64,000 nt of DNA from Taishania sp037189645 (GTDB lineage Bacteria; Bacteroidota; Bacteroidia; Flavobacteriales_D; Crocinitomicaceae): NCBI GenBank assembly GCA_037189645.1, contig JBBCIY010000008.1, positions 124,001 to 188,000 of the forward strand, given 5' to 3'. A model generated the notes under the pieces. The model saw only the letters and a program-made list of their open reading frames with translations. It did no database searches and was not told the DNA's origin. A program made the translations under genes and the position numbers. Below, piece by piece: positions 45,286-56,583 of the stretch (position 1 is its first letter; each line of letters begins with the position of its first letter).

Positions 45286-46224
45286 ATGAAGAGAAGACTA
45301 CTAATTATCTCGGCTCTTTTCCTCGTTGCAGCGGGTAACTCTTACGCTCAGCAGGACAAACTCATAACTCATTTTATTTATGACAAGATGGGTGTAAACC
45401 CAGGAGCAACGGGATTTGATAAAGACATTTGCGCTACTTTGTTGTACAGAAATCAGTGGGACAAAGTAAACGGGGCTCCGAACTCCGCTGTTTTTAATGT
45501 TGAAGCCAACCTTCCTAAAATTCTGGGTGGTATTGGTTTATCGTTTTACCACGATGCAATCGGGTTCAACAGGCAAAACAATTTATTGCTGAATTATTCC
45601 TATCACCTGCCGATCAGCCCCGTAGGAGAATTAGGGATCGGTGTAGGAATCGGTATGATCAATTTCGGGCAGAACCCGACCTGGGTACCACCGACAACTC
45701 AGAATGACCTGACATTACCGGTTGGATTCAACGCTACAAACCTGGATCTTAACTTCGGGTTGTATTTCAGAGGAACATCAGACTGGTACGCTGGTATTTC
45801 ATCGACTCACCTGAGTGAGTCACTGCTGAGAAAACAGATCAGCATGGTGGATTACCAATACCAGACAAAGCGCCACTACTACGCAATGGGAGGTAAGACC
45901 TTCCGCCAGGTAGGTGGCAGCGATGGTGACATAGACATCCAGGCTTTGGTGCGCACGGAATTCACAAAAGTTTCCGCGGATATCAACGCACGCTATATCT
46001 GGAGAAACATGATCTACGGAGGAATCACATACAGAACCATCGACGCGATCGGTATTATGGCCGGGTGGTATCCGATAGACAACCTGCTTATCGGGTATGC
46101 TTACGACATCTCCACAAACAAGCTGGCGGGAATTTCACGTGGTTCACATGAAATTGCTGTAAGATACTGTTACAAATTCCCACCGGTGCCGTATGCGACA
46201 ACACGTCACCCAAGATGGTTGTAA
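45286..46224 (+). CDS. PorP/SprF family type IX secretion outer-membrane protein
   Basis: The 312-residue protein has a signal peptide (cleavage near SYAQQ) and the PorP/SprF opening: FIYDKMGVNPGATGFDKD, LLYRNQW, GAPNS and FNVEANLP. These are followed by alternating beta strands of a 14-stranded barrel (GIGLSFYHDAIGFNRQNNLL, then LGIGVGIGMINFG). These barrels anchor or help secrete surface adhesins of the type IX system. It lies directly ahead of gldKLMN, an arrangement seen across Bacteroidota, and probably works with that machine. Whether it is the core PorP or an SprF-like adhesin partner cannot be settled here. Confidence 0.92.
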   Translation: MKRRLLIISALFLVAAGNSYAQQDKLITHFIYDKMGVNPGATGFDKDICATLLYRNQWDKVNGAPNSAVFNVEANLPKILGGIGLSFYHDAIGFNRQNNLLLNYSYHLPISPVGELGIGVGIGMINFGQNPTWVPPTTQNDLTLPVGFNATNLDLNFGLYFRGTSDWYAGISSTHLSESLLRKQISMVDYQYQTKRHYYAMGGKTFRQVGGSDGDIDIQALVRTEFTKVSADINARYIWRNMIYGGITYRTIDAIGIMAGWYPIDNLLIGYAYDISTNKLAGISRGSHEIAVRYCYKFPPVPYATTRHPRWL

Positions 46225-46303
46225 TAAATATTTTTTATGAAATATTGTAACCTTTTTCAGGTTATGCCGTTACATCAGAAATGAAATTGATCCTGTAGTA
46301 CGT

Positions 46304-46311
46304 TATTTTTG
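46304..46311 (+). promoter_or_regulatory. Candidate -7 element for gldK
   Basis: TATTTTTG matches TAnnTTTG 28 bases before the gldK ATG. A TTG at 46287-46289 leaves a 14-base spacer, shorter than ideal. Confidence 0.3.
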
Positions 46312-46338
46312 ATTCGGCAAACAATAAAACGAGGTAGA

Positions 46339-47886
46339 ATGAAAAAACTTTTGTTGATTGGTTTAATTGGTGTGTTCATCGTTTCTTGTAAAACAAGAAC
46401 CGGGCACCTGACAGGTTCTCTTGGAAGACCTGTATATCATCCTGAGATTCCATTAGGGATGGTTTACGTAAAAGCGGGGTCTTACCAGATGGGTGAGAAC
46501 GATGCTGACGTGCCGTTTTTACACCAAACACGTGCAAAAACTGTTTCTGTCCAGGCATTTTACATGGACCAGACTGAGATCTCAAATAATGAATACCGCC
46601 AGTTTGTAGAATGGGTGCGGGATTCCATCGCCAGGGAAAAGATTTACCTTTACCAGGACATCGACGACGATGTTGCTTCCGGGTTTATCAATTACTCAGA
46701 TGTTTACTTTGATGAAGGAGCTCTGGAATACGTAGATTTCGAGCCTTCCGACAGGGATATCAACAGAACGATCTTTAACCTTAATTGGGACAGAAGATTC
46801 AGCTATGATGATGAGGAATACGTTCCGATCCTGGCAGACTTGTATTATCCGGAGCCTCAGCGCTTCTATAAGCGTCGTACAATCGATACAAGAAAACTGA
46901 TGTTCCGTTACTACTGGATTGATTATGTAGAAGCGGCAAGAAGAGGACGAATCGATATCGTAAGAGATGGGTATGACTACCAGGGAATCAAGCAGGTTGA
47001 CAATCACCGTATGCTGAATACAGGACCTCACGAATTTACTCAGGACCCGCAAGGACAAGACCTGGATATGGGACGTTTCAACAAAAAAGGTCAGAACAAC
47101 GCGATCCGTGGACATGAAAGCCGTCAGCGATTTATCATTGATGAAGTAATCAATGTGTATCCTGATACACTGTGCTGGGTACGTGACTTTACGTATTCAT
47201 TCCACGACCCGATGACCAACATGTATTTCTGGCACCCTGCTTACGATAATTACCCTGTAGTAGGTGTTACATGGCAGCAGGCAAAAGCATTTTCAGTGTG
47301 GAGAACACAATTACTGAACAACTGGCTGGTTGAAATGGGAGAAGTATTTGTGAACGATTTCCGTTTACCAACAGAAGCAGAATGGGAAAGAGCTTCCAGA
47401 GGTGACCTGAACATGTCTCAGTACCCTTGGGGAGGTCCTTACATCCGTAACGAATCAGGATGTTTCTTAGGAAACTTCAAGCCAATGCGCGGACGTTACT
47501 TCGAAGACGGTGGTTTCCACACAGTGAAGGTCTTCTCTTATAACCCGAACGGATTTGGTTTGTACTGTATGGCTGGAAACGTTGCTGAATGGTGCGAAAC
47601 TGCTTACGACGAATCCATGTACGAGTTCTCACACGACCTGAACACTGAATACAGGTACGATGCGATGGACTGGGATCCACCTTCAATGAAGCGAAAAGTA
47701 ACAAGAGGTGGTTCCTGGAAAGACATCGGGTATTATATCAGAAACGCTACTCGTAGCTACGAGTACCAGGATACTGCCAAATCATTCCTTGGATTCCGTA
47801 ACGTGCAGACACACATCGGAAGAGGAGGAGCTGATTTCTCGAAAGAGGGAGGTGAAGAAATTCGAAGCGACATAAACCTTCGCTAA
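46339..47886 (+). CDS. gldK: GldK, type IX secretion/gliding lipoprotein
   Basis: The ATG at 46339 gives 515 residues with lipobox FIVSC (Cys17); the open frame extends 10 codons upstream without a signal. The sequence is the formylglycine-generating-enzyme-like GldK fold: GMVYVKAGSYQMGENDAD, then TEISNNEYRQFVEW, PVVGVTWQQAKAF, FRLPTEAEWERASRG, MAGNVAEWCETAYD and VTRGGSWKD. GldK forms a periplasmic ring with GldN attached to the outer membrane, and gldK mutants in studied species lose secretion and gliding. FGE catalytic activity is not expected. The gene order K-L-M-N follows without interruption. A long insertion between the first and later blocks makes it larger than the Flavobacterium johnsoniae protein. 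Confidence 0.97.
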   Translation: MKKLLLIGLIGVFIVSCKTRTGHLTGSLGRPVYHPEIPLGMVYVKAGSYQMGENDADVPFLHQTRAKTVSVQAFYMDQTEISNNEYRQFVEWVRDSIAREKIYLYQDIDDDVASGFINYSDVYFDEGALEYVDFEPSDRDINRTIFNLNWDRRFSYDDEEYVPILADLYYPEPQRFYKRRTIDTRKLMFRYYWIDYVEAARRGRIDIVRDGYDYQGIKQVDNHRMLNTGPHEFTQDPQGQDLDMGRFNKKGQNNAIRGHESRQRFIIDEVINVYPDTLCWVRDFTYSFHDPMTNMYFWHPAYDNYPVVGVTWQQAKAFSVWRTQLLNNWLVEMGEVFVNDFRLPTEAEWERASRGDLNMSQYPWGGPYIRNESGCFLGNFKPMRGRYFEDGGFHTVKVFSYNPNGFGLYCMAGNVAEWCETAYDESMYEFSHDLNTEYRYDAMDWDPPSMKRKVTRGGSWKDIGYYIRNATRSYEYQDTAKSFLGFRNVQTHIGRGGADFSKEGGEEIRSDINLR

Positions 47887-47938
47887 GAATACAAGCAAAC
47901 AATCTAATAATTTTTAAAACCAAAAAACTAGAAAAACT

Positions 47939-48757
47939 ATGAAACCAGGAAGTAAAGCGTGGAAAAATTTTATGGCTAAATTGTACGGTATCGGTGCAGC
48001 AGTCGTAATTGTAGGGGCGTTATTTAAAATTCAGCACTGGCCGGGAGCAGGTATCATGCTTACAGTAGGATTGGGAACGGAAGCAATTATCTTTATTTTC
48101 TCCGCATTCGAACCGATCCACGAAGATCCGAATTGGGAATTGGTATACCCTGAACTGGCATTGGGTCATTCCGAAGAATTGGACCACGATGCATTGCCGG
48201 TTGCAAGTTCAAGAGGACGTAACGCAGGTGGAAGCGGGGTTACCGAACAATTGGACAAGCTATTGGAAGAAGCAAAAATCGACAGTGAACTGATCGGTCG
48301 CCTTGGTGACGGTATGCGCAGATTAGGAGACAACGCTCAGCAATTGACAAGCGTTACAACAGCTGCTGCTGCAACAGATTCATACGTAAACAGCTTGCAG
48401 GCTGCTTCTCAGAAAGTATCTTCTTTATCTGAAGCGTACGAAAGAGCATCTGTTTCCATCTCCGGTTTGACTTCTACAACACAGGAAGGAGAATCTTTCG
48501 GAGAGCAAATGCAGAAAGTATCTAAAAACCTTGCAGCGCTTAATAACGTTTATGAGTTGCAGTTGAAAGGTTCTACACAGCACCTGGAAGCAACTGAGAA
48601 ATTCCAGTCACAAGTTACGGAAATGATGCAAAATCTTTCTGCTTCTGCTGAAGACACCAGATTGTACAAAGAAAATATGGCATTATTGTCTAAAAACTTA
48701 ACTGATTTGAATACCGTATACGGTAACATGTTAAAAGCAATGACAATTACAAAGTAA
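47939..48757 (+). CDS. gldL: GldL, inner-membrane motor protein of the type IX system
   Basis: The 272-residue protein has two N-terminal helices (about 15-33 and 38-58) around FKIQHWPGAG, the conserved GldL signature. The second helix contains the Glu of GLGTEAIIF, equivalent to the Glu implicated in proton-driven rotation. A long cytoplasmic coiled coil of heptad-rich helices follows. GldL with GldM forms the proton-powered motor that drives both secretion and gliding. Length is slightly above the Flavobacterium johnsoniae form. It lies 52 bases after gldK and 62 before gldM. Confidence 0.97.
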   Translation: MKPGSKAWKNFMAKLYGIGAAVVIVGALFKIQHWPGAGIMLTVGLGTEAIIFIFSAFEPIHEDPNWELVYPELALGHSEELDHDALPVASSRGRNAGGSGVTEQLDKLLEEAKIDSELIGRLGDGMRRLGDNAQQLTSVTTAAAATDSYVNSLQAASQKVSSLSEAYERASVSISGLTSTTQEGESFGEQMQKVSKNLAALNNVYELQLKGSTQHLEATEKFQSQVTEMMQNLSASAEDTRLYKENMALLSKNLTDLNTVYGNMLKAMTITK

Positions 48758-48819
48758 TCAACCTTTTACTTTTAATTTAAGTGCATTACATTATTGTAAA
48801 CCAATAAAAATATTTTAAC

Positions 48820-50589
<1,770 letters not shown>

Positions 50590-50606
50590 TTTATAAATCT
50601 CGGAAT

Positions 50607-51623
50607 ATGAAGAATCTGATTGTTAGCTTAAGTGCGATCTGTGCGATGGGAGTTTCCTACGCTCAGATAGAGGATGCTGGTCCGGTAAACAACCCCGCAG
50701 ATGGTGTGATCGACGGGATTGTTTTGAAGGAGCACATTCCTACAAAGCAAATGATAAAGTACGAATTCGTTCGTGAAGCTGATGTTATGTGGAGCAAGCG
50801 CGTATGGCAGACAATCGATCTTCGTGAGAGAATGAACCATACACTCTACTTTCCACACGATGAGATCTCTCCGACCGGAGAATGGATCAAGCATGGTGAG
50901 CGTTGGAGCTTGTGGACGGTGATCCGTCACAATATCATCAACGGGAAACTGACAATCTTCTGTCCGTTCAACCCGGCTTACCAGGAAAGTAAGGATGGCG
51001 ACCAGCTGAAATACCCTGTGGTACCTCAGCCAGGTATGACCTATTATACAGATTCTGTCTACCAGAAATTCATCCAGGAATACCAGATGCTGGGTAAGTT
51101 AGGTCCTCAAAGTGACCAGGCCTTATCCGATCAGTACGGAGATGACTCTATGGCAATGGATGCTGATGGTGTATGGGGACTTGTCTATCCTCCGAGAGAA
51201 ATGGAATGGATCACTTCCAAGGATATTATCCAGTACCGTATCAAAGAAGAATGGTTTTTTGATAAAGAACGATCCGTGCTGGATCAGCGTATTATCGCAC
51301 TGGCTCCTGTAGTCTATATGAAGGAAGTAGATTCCCAGGGAAACGAGGATATCGGTGGAACCAGAGAGTTATTCTGGCTGTATTTCCCTGAATGCCGCTT
51401 CGTTTTCAACAACTACTACTCATACAATGACAAAAACGATGCGCAATGGATGAGTTTTGATGACTTATTCTGGAAAAGAAGATTTACATCTTTCATCTAC
51501 AAGGAAAGTAACGGTTTTGACAGAAAAATCGAGACATACAGAAGCGGTGTTGACGCGCTGAGAGAATCTGAAAAAATCAAAGAGGAAATTAGAACTTTCG
51601 AACATGATGTTTGGGATTTCTAG
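50607..51623 (+). CDS. gldN: GldN, periplasmic ring component of the type IX system
   Basis: The 338-residue protein has a signal peptide (cleavage near VSYAQI). The GldN domain shows ADVMWSKRVWQTIDLRERMN, then YFPHDEISPTGEW, a RYRIKEEWFFDKERS-like block (QYRIKEEWFFDKERSVLDQR) and LYFPECRFVFNNYYSYN. GldN partners GldK and joins the motor to the outer-membrane translocon. It starts 17 bases after gldM, and a good terminator follows at 51654. The five genes porP-gldKLMN therefore end as a unit. Confidence 0.97.
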   Translation: MKNLIVSLSAICAMGVSYAQIEDAGPVNNPADGVIDGIVLKEHIPTKQMIKYEFVREADVMWSKRVWQTIDLRERMNHTLYFPHDEISPTGEWIKHGERWSLWTVIRHNIINGKLTIFCPFNPAYQESKDGDQLKYPVVPQPGMTYYTDSVYQKFIQEYQMLGKLGPQSDQALSDQYGDDSMAMDADGVWGLVYPPREMEWITSKDIIQYRIKEEWFFDKERSVLDQRIIALAPVVYMKEVDSQGNEDIGGTRELFWLYFPECRFVFNNYYSYNDKNDAQWMSFDDLFWKRRFTSFIYKESNGFDRKIETYRSGVDALRESEKIKEEIRTFEHDVWDF

Positions 51624-51653
51624 TCTGATAATTATTTAATACATTCATAAAAG

Positions 51654-51678
51654 AGCCTTGCAATCGCAGGGCTTTTTT
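51654..51678 (+). terminator. Rho-independent terminator after gldN
   Basis: AGCCTTGC (51654-51661), loop AATC and GCAGGGCT (51666-51673) form an 8-bp stem with one G-U pair, followed by TTTTT. Confidence 0.8.
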
Positions 51679-51762
51679 GGTATTGATAAACAGCAGTATT
51701 TATTACCTATACAGCTTCTTTTCAACAAGATAAAATTATTTTATTTTTACCAACTTAAATCG

Positions 51763-51770
51763 TATATTTG
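51763..51770 (+). promoter_or_regulatory. Candidate -7 element for the universal stress gene
   Basis: TATATTTG matches TAnnTTTG, 24 bases before the ATG at 51795. Its last three bases are the alternative in-frame TTG start, so that codon is probably promoter, not coding. Confidence 0.45.
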
Positions 51771-51794
51771 GTAAGAACAAACAACACAGGACTT

Positions 51795-52604
51795 ATGAGC
51801 AAAAATTTATATATTGTTCCTCACGATTTAACTGAGGTAGGTGATGTAGCCCTGAACTATGCCCTGCACATTTGCAAAAGAGTTGAAGCGGAAATCCGGG
51901 TGCTGCACCTGGTATCTTCCAAAACAGCATTGAATGCCGCCACAGCTAAAATCGATGGTATTATAGAAAAGCTTGAAGTTCCTGACGGCGCTACAATCAC
52001 GAGACAAGTCCAGGAAGGGAATATTTTTGAAGATATCGGACGGATCTCTACAAAGGCCGGCGCTCAGCTGATCATTATGGGAACTCACGGCCAGCAGGGT
52101 TTTCAGAAACTCTTCGGAAGCCATGCGATGAAAGTCGTTACCAGCTGTGATATTCCTTTTCTGATCGTTCAAAAAGGTACGGAGATAAAAGATATCAATA
52201 AAATAGTAGTACCGATCAACCTGACGAAAGAGAGCCTCCAGATCGTCAATCTGGCAGGTGATGTTGCCAACATATACGGTGCTACAGTCCATGTTGTGGG
52301 AGCAAAGCAGAATGATGAGCTCCTTACCCAGCAAATGAAAAACAGGATACTGATCGTCAAGAATCAATACGAAGAGAGGAATGTGCCTTGTAACGTCGAG
52401 TTTTTGAAAGAAGGAGGGGGCTCGTATTCCAGGAAGGTAATGGATTATGTAAAAAAACATACTGTCGATCTGATCGCAATTGCGTACTATTCCGAAAGTC
52501 TGCTGCCACAATTGGATACATTTGCACAAAGTTTAATAACCAATAAAGAAAAATTGCCATGTCTTGTGCTCAATTCCAAGCAAGCATCGGCGTTGTATTT
52601 TTAA
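51795..52604 (+). CDS. Universal stress protein, two tandem UspA domains
   Basis: The ATG at 51795 gives 269 residues (MSKNLYIVPHDLTEVGDVAL). Two UspA-like Rossmann domains are visible: about 1-140, with a loop GTHGQQGFQKLFGSHAMKVV resembling the ATP-binding loop, and about 150-269, starting KIVVPINLTKES and more divergent. Double-domain Usp proteins are common in Bacteroidota and act in stress survival; the ligand is unknown. It begins after the gldN terminator and is followed one base later by the CvfB-like gene, so the two form an operon. Confidence 0.9.
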   Translation: MSKNLYIVPHDLTEVGDVALNYALHICKRVEAEIRVLHLVSSKTALNAATAKIDGIIEKLEVPDGATITRQVQEGNIFEDIGRISTKAGAQLIIMGTHGQQGFQKLFGSHAMKVVTSCDIPFLIVQKGTEIKDINKIVVPINLTKESLQIVNLAGDVANIYGATVHVVGAKQNDELLTQQMKNRILIVKNQYEERNVPCNVEFLKEGGGSYSRKVMDYVKKHTVDLIAIAYYSESLLPQLDTFAQSLITNKEKLPCLVLNSKQASALYF

Positions 52605-52605
52605 A

Positions 52606-53433
52606 ATGAAAACCGGACAGATCAACAAACTAAATATACTTCGTTTCACAAGTGTAGGAGCTTACCTGGGTGATGAAGAAGATAACGATGTATTGCTTCC
52701 CAATAAATACCTGACAGATGAAATGAATGTCGGGGATGAAGTGGAAGTTTTTTTATACCGGGATTCAGAAGACAGGCTGGTTGCCACTACTGAACAGCCA
52801 TTGGTAAAGCCTGGCGGGTTTGCTTTCCTTAAAATAAAAGAGGTCAATTTTTATGGTGCTTTTGCCGATTGGGGGCTGGAAAAAGATCTGATGATCCCGT
52901 TCAAAGAGCAGCACATTACATTGAACGAAGGTTCATATTACCTGACAGCATTAAAGCACGACGAAGCCACAGACCGGCTGTACGGAACGACAAAAGTGAA
53001 TAAGCTGTTCGAACCGTGTACGGATGAGGCATTAATCGGTAAAATTCTCCCAGTTTTAATTGGTGATAATACCGATTTAGGTGTAAAAGTCATCGTTGAC
53101 GACAAATTCCTGGGAATGATATACAATTCCGACATCCCCCAGGGGATCCGCCGTGGCGATTATACGGAAGGATACATCTACAACATCCGTGAGGACGGAA
53201 AGGTAGACTTCCGGTTGGGAAAACCGGGGTACCAGCGGATTGATGACTATTCCGACAAGCTCGCCAGGACACTGAAACGGCTTGGAAAGATCAGCCTTAC
53301 GGATAAAAGCTCTCCTGAGATCATCATGGAGACGGTCGGAATGAGTAAAAAAGTCTTCAAACAGGCAGTGGGAAAGCTCTACAAAGAGAAATTAATAGAA
53401 CTGAAAGAAGATTCCATTGTCTGGATAGGATAA
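52606..53433 (+). CDS. CvfB-like S1 RNA-binding protein
   Basis: The ATG at 52606 is the start; an in-frame ATG at 52564 lies inside the usp gene. The 275-residue protein matches the CvfB layout. A first S1-like domain (about 1-65, LRFTSVGAYLGDEEDNDVLL) is followed by a second S1 domain (about 68-130, AFLKIKEVNFYGAFADWGLE). A third degenerate S1-like section (about 140-215) follows, with a C-terminal winged helix (about 220-275, GKISLTDKSSPEIIMETVGM). CvfB proteins bind RNA and affect virulence or growth traits in Firmicutes; the role in Bacteroidota is not established. It ends facing the convergent aryl-polyene operon. Confidence 0.88.
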   Translation: MKTGQINKLNILRFTSVGAYLGDEEDNDVLLPNKYLTDEMNVGDEVEVFLYRDSEDRLVATTEQPLVKPGGFAFLKIKEVNFYGAFADWGLEKDLMIPFKEQHITLNEGSYYLTALKHDEATDRLYGTTKVNKLFEPCTDEALIGKILPVLIGDNTDLGVKVIVDDKFLGMIYNSDIPQGIRRGDYTEGYIYNIREDGKVDFRLGKPGYQRIDDYSDKLARTLKRLGKISLTDKSSPEIIMETVGMSKKVFKQAVGKLYKEKLIELKEDSIVWIG

Positions 53434-53469
53434 CACAAATTAAGGAGATCCGGAAGGAGCAATTTGTGA

Positions 53470-54348
53470 TCAGTCGAAATAATTATAGAAATTGAACCAT
53501 TGCGTGGGAGCCTGCTTTACCAGCTCTTCCAGTCGTTTCACATAGCGCTCAGCGATCTCTTCCGGCGAATGTACATCTGTTCCGCCGACAACCGGGTCAG
53601 TAGCGCTCAATGAAAAATGTGTGGACGTGGTTTTTATCGCGTAAACGAACGTAATCGGAACTTTGAATTTGTAAGCCATGATGAATGGCCCCGCGGGGAA
53701 TTGAGCAGTCCCGTTCAAAAAGGGAAACGTGAATGTTTTCTGCCCCGGAACGGTTCTGTCTGCGTGCAAAGCGATCATTTCATTACGCTTCAGTGCCTGG
53801 TGGATCAAAATCAGGTGCGACATGTCCTCTTTTAAAGGTATGAGGTTGTATCGGGCGGGCTCAACGTTATTTTCCACCAATTGCTTGATCTTCTCTACTT
53901 CCGCATCCAGCATCAATATGTTTATTTTGGATGTGATGCGCTCACCGATCAGATTTCCTGCGTTTTCCCAGTTTCCCACGTGTCCCGAAAAAAGAAACCC
54001 TCCCCTGCCCGATTCGTACATGTTTCTGAGTACAGCCTCGTTGCTGAATGAATGTGTATACAGGCGCTTCCGTGGCGTTCTGAGTGCGATGCGGTCAATG
54101 ATAATCTTCCCGAATTCATAAAAATTAGAGGCAGCATAGCGCAAACTCTTTCCGCCGGAATAGCCGAATCCTTTTTGATAGAACTGAACCAGTCCGTTGC
54201 GTTGCTTCCGCGCAAAAAGCAGAAAGTAACCGGAGACCCAGATACAGAAGAAATAGGAAATACGCACACCTAAAAAGCGGATGCAGCATATAAAAAAACG
54301 GTAACCCCAAAGAGAACCTTTCGTTTTACCGTCCCATTTTTTTTCCAT
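53470..54348 (-). CDS. LpxL/HtrB-like lysophospholipid acyltransferase
   Basis: The 292-residue membrane-associated protein has a hydrophobic N-terminal stretch (about 17-47) and the catalytic HX4E motif HVGNWE (His123-Glu128) followed by later blocks ALHADRTVPGQKTFTFPFLN and FPAGPFIMAYK. LpxL-type enzymes transfer acyl groups from ACP. The last position in an operon with ACP, ketosynthase, ketoreductase and ammonia-lyase is typical of aryl-polyene and flexirubin clusters, where such an enzyme attaches the polyene to a lipid or similar acceptor. A plain lipid A acylation role is less likely given the neighbours. Confidence 0.87.
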   Translation of the reverse strand: MEKKWDGKTKGSLWGYRFFICCIRFLGVRISYFFCIWVSGYFLLFARKQRNGLVQFYQKGFGYSGGKSLRYAASNFYEFGKIIIDRIALRTPRKRLYTHSFSNEAVLRNMYESGRGGFLFSGHVGNWENAGNLIGERITSKINILMLDAEVEKIKQLVENNVEPARYNLIPLKEDMSHLILIHQALKRNEMIALHADRTVPGQKTFTFPFLNGTAQFPAGPFIMAYKFKVPITFVYAIKTTSTHFSLSATDPVVGGTDVHSPEEIAERYVKRLEELVKQAPTQWFNFYNYFD

Positions 54349-54353
54349 AAATG

Positions 54354-54602
54354 CTATGCTACTGCTATTCGCTGCTCTGCCAGGTCATAAAAATCGCTGA
54401 ATGTAACGATCGCTTTAAAATCATCGGAAGTCGGCTTAAATCCTAAGTTTTCTTCAATGACAACGACTAAATCTACATAATCCAGACTATCCAGGTCCAA
54501 TGTGGTGTGGAGATTGTTTTCAGGTAAAATAAGGACTTCGTCCACTTCAAATTCTTCGGACAAAAAACGTTTGGTTATAGCAATTATATCAGCTCTGTTC
54601 AT
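54354..54602 (-). CDS. Acyl carrier protein
   Basis: The 82-residue protein has the four-helix ACP pattern with the phosphopantetheine Ser39 in LDLDSLDYVDLVVVIEENLG. It lies 5 bases from the acyltransferase gene and 24 from the ketosynthase gene, so it is the carrier of this operon, not the housekeeping fatty-acid ACP. No second ACP was seen in this block. Confidence 0.93.
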   Translation of the reverse strand: MNRADIIAITKRFLSEEFEVDEVLILPENNLHTTLDLDSLDYVDLVVVIEENLGFKPTSDDFKAIVTFSDFYDLAEQRIAVA

Positions 54603-54626
54603 GGTGCAAATTAAGTGAATTTTAGC

Positions 54627-55850
54627 TTACTTTTTAAATTTTTTCACAATAATCGATGAATTTGTACCTCCGAACCCAAATGAGTTGGACAAAAAACAAT
54701 CGATTTTATGTTCCTTATACTCAGGAACTACATTGATTTTCTTTGAATCTTCATCCGGGTTATCAAAGTTGATGTTCGGCGCTATAAAGTCATTCTGCAT
54801 CATCAACAGCGAATAAGCGATCTCGCTAGCTCCCGCCATCCAGCACTCATGTCCTGTCATTCCTTTGGTAGAGCTTACAGGAACCTTCCCTCCCAGTACT
54901 TCAAAGATCGCCTGTGCTTCCGTTGCATCTCCGATCGGGGTGGAAGTCGCATGCGCGTTGACATAATCGATCTCCGAAACATCGATCCCGGCATGCCTGA
55001 TCGCCATATTCAGCGAACGGAACTGCCCGTCAAAGTTGGGGTTGGAAATGTGGTCTCCGTTTGAGGAAAAGCCATATCCCACAATTTCTCCTAAGATCGG
55101 CGCGTTGCGCTGCAAGGCAGATTCCAGGCTTTCAATGATGACAGTCGCTGCGCCTCCTGACGGAACCAGCCCATCCCGGTCCCTGTCGAACGGGCGGCTT
55201 GCCTTATCCGGTGTATCCTGTCGGATCGAAAATGCTCCCAACCCGTCAAAGCTCGCCATGGCATACAGGTTGATCTCCTGTGCACCCCCGCAAACAACCC
55301 GCTCCTGTAATCCTTGCTTTATCATCAGGTATCCCAGGCCGATGGCATGAGAACCGGAAGCGCAAGCGGCGGAAAGCGAAATGTTGATTCCTTTCAGCTT
55401 ATAAATCGTCGAGAGATTCATATTGACCGTACAATTCATATTCTGAAAAATATCCCCGCTACCGATCAGCGTGGTGTCTTTACGGTCACGCACCTTGTCG
55501 ATTGTATTGATAACCGCCCCGGCTGTAGAATCATTCCCGAAAATGATTCCTGTCTCGTTAGCAGCAAGAAAATCAATGTCCAGTTTTGCCTGCTCCATCG
55601 CCTCACGTGTTGACATATAGGCAAACATGGCAGGTTCATGCATCCCGATCCTGTCCCTGCGGGATAAAAAGGGTTTCAGATCAGGCTCTTTCACAAAACC
55701 TGTCAGGCAGGAGCGATACCCGAATTCCTTACGGGATTCATCATAAATGATTCCGCTTCTTCCCAAACGCAGCGAATCCAGCACCTCCTGTGTGTTTTCG
55801 CCCAGGCAGGAATAGGTTCCGATCCCGGTTATGACCACTCTGCGTTCCAT
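54627..55850 (-). CDS. Beta-ketoacyl-ACP synthase of the aryl-polyene operon
   Basis: The 407-residue KAS II-like enzyme has the full catalytic triad: Cys163 in SAACASG, His300 in NAHATSTPIGD, His334 in MTGHECWMAG, and Lys329. The glycine-rich NSFGFGGTNSS end is also present. It condenses malonyl-ACP with an acyl-ACP. Length and motifs match FabF; the subgroup is indicated by the neighbours. It is one base from the downstream end of the reductase gene. A chain-length-factor partner lacking the Cys, seen in some aryl-polyene clusters, is absent here. Confidence 0.93.
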   Translation of the reverse strand: MERRVVITGIGTYSCLGENTQEVLDSLRLGRSGIIYDESRKEFGYRSCLTGFVKEPDLKPFLSRRDRIGMHEPAMFAYMSTREAMEQAKLDIDFLAANETGIIFGNDSTAGAVINTIDKVRDRKDTTLIGSGDIFQNMNCTVNMNLSTIYKLKGINISLSAACASGSHAIGLGYLMIKQGLQERVVCGGAQEINLYAMASFDGLGAFSIRQDTPDKASRPFDRDRDGLVPSGGAATVIIESLESALQRNAPILGEIVGYGFSSNGDHISNPNFDGQFRSLNMAIRHAGIDVSEIDYVNAHATSTPIGDATEAQAIFEVLGGKVPVSSTKGMTGHECWMAGASEIAYSLLMMQNDFIAPNINFDNPDEDSKKINVVPEYKEHKIDCFLSNSFGFGGTNSSIIVKKFKK

Positions 55851-55851
55851 G

Positions 55852-56583
55852 TTATGCGTATAAACCTCCGTTGATATTAATAACTTCCCCTGTAATGTAA
55901 CCGGCTTTATCCGAAGCCAAAAAGCTCACCAGGTCCGCTACCTCTTCCGGCTTGCCGAAACGGTTTGCGGGAACCATCTGCTTCAGCTGCGCTTCGTCCA
56001 GGTCACTGGTCATATCGGAAACAATAAAGCCCGGTGCAACAGCATTGACCGTAATCTTACGTTTCGCCATTTCCTGGGAAAGTGCTTTGGTAGCCGCGAT
56101 CATCGCTCCTTTTGCCGCTGAATAATTGGTTTGCCCCGGGTTTCCTTTCAAGCCGCTCAGCGAAGCTACATTAATGATCCTTCCCGAACGGTTGCGAAGC
56201 ATTTTACCGATAACAGCCTGCGTACAGTTGTACATTCCCTTGACGCTGGTATTGATCACATCATCCCAGTCTTTTTCGCTGACCCACGGAAACAGATTGT
56301 CTCTTGTGATTCCTGCATTGTTGACCAGCACTTCAATGTGTTTATCCGGGTTGGATTCCATCCATGTGTTGATCCTGGAAACGACCTCTTCGTTGTTCTT
56401 CACATCGAATTGCAGTAATTCCGCAGAACCGCCGTTAGCAACGATGATGTCAAGCGTTTCTTTCGCTGCTCCCTCGTTCCCGGCAAAATTGATGAGGATG
56501 TGCAGTCCCAGGTCTTTCGACAGCTGAATCGCGATTGCTCTTCCAATGCCCCTGGAGGCTCCGGTTACTAATGCACACTTCAT
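55852..56583 (-). CDS. FabG-like 3-oxoacyl-ACP reductase
   Basis: The 243-residue short-chain dehydrogenase has a TGASRGIGRAI cofactor motif (7-17), VNNAGITRDNL (87-97), the catalytic Ser141, Tyr154 and Lys158 (YSAAK) and a C-terminal GEVININGG. It reduces 3-oxoacyl-ACP with NADPH, the step after the ketosynthase. Its start overlaps the TAL stop by four bases. The dehydratase needed to complete a polyene round is not in this operon. Confidence 0.93.
   Translation of the reverse strand: MKCALVTGASRGIGRAIAIQLSKDLGLHILINFAGNEGAAKETLDIIVANGGSAELLQFDVKNNEEVVSRINTWMESNPDKHIEVLVNNAGITRDNLFPWVSEKDWDDVINTSVKGMYNCTQAVIGKMLRNRSGRIINVASLSGLKGNPGQTNYSAAKGAMIAATKALSQEMAKRKITVNAVAPGFIVSDMTSDLDEAQLKQMVPANRFGKPEEVADLVSFLASDKAGYITGEVININGGLYA

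Noticed and set aside
51828..52529. Long antisense ORF opposite the universal stress gene (233 codons)
   Set aside because: It is the mirror of a well-supported Usp coding frame and its translation shows no signal, domain or motif.
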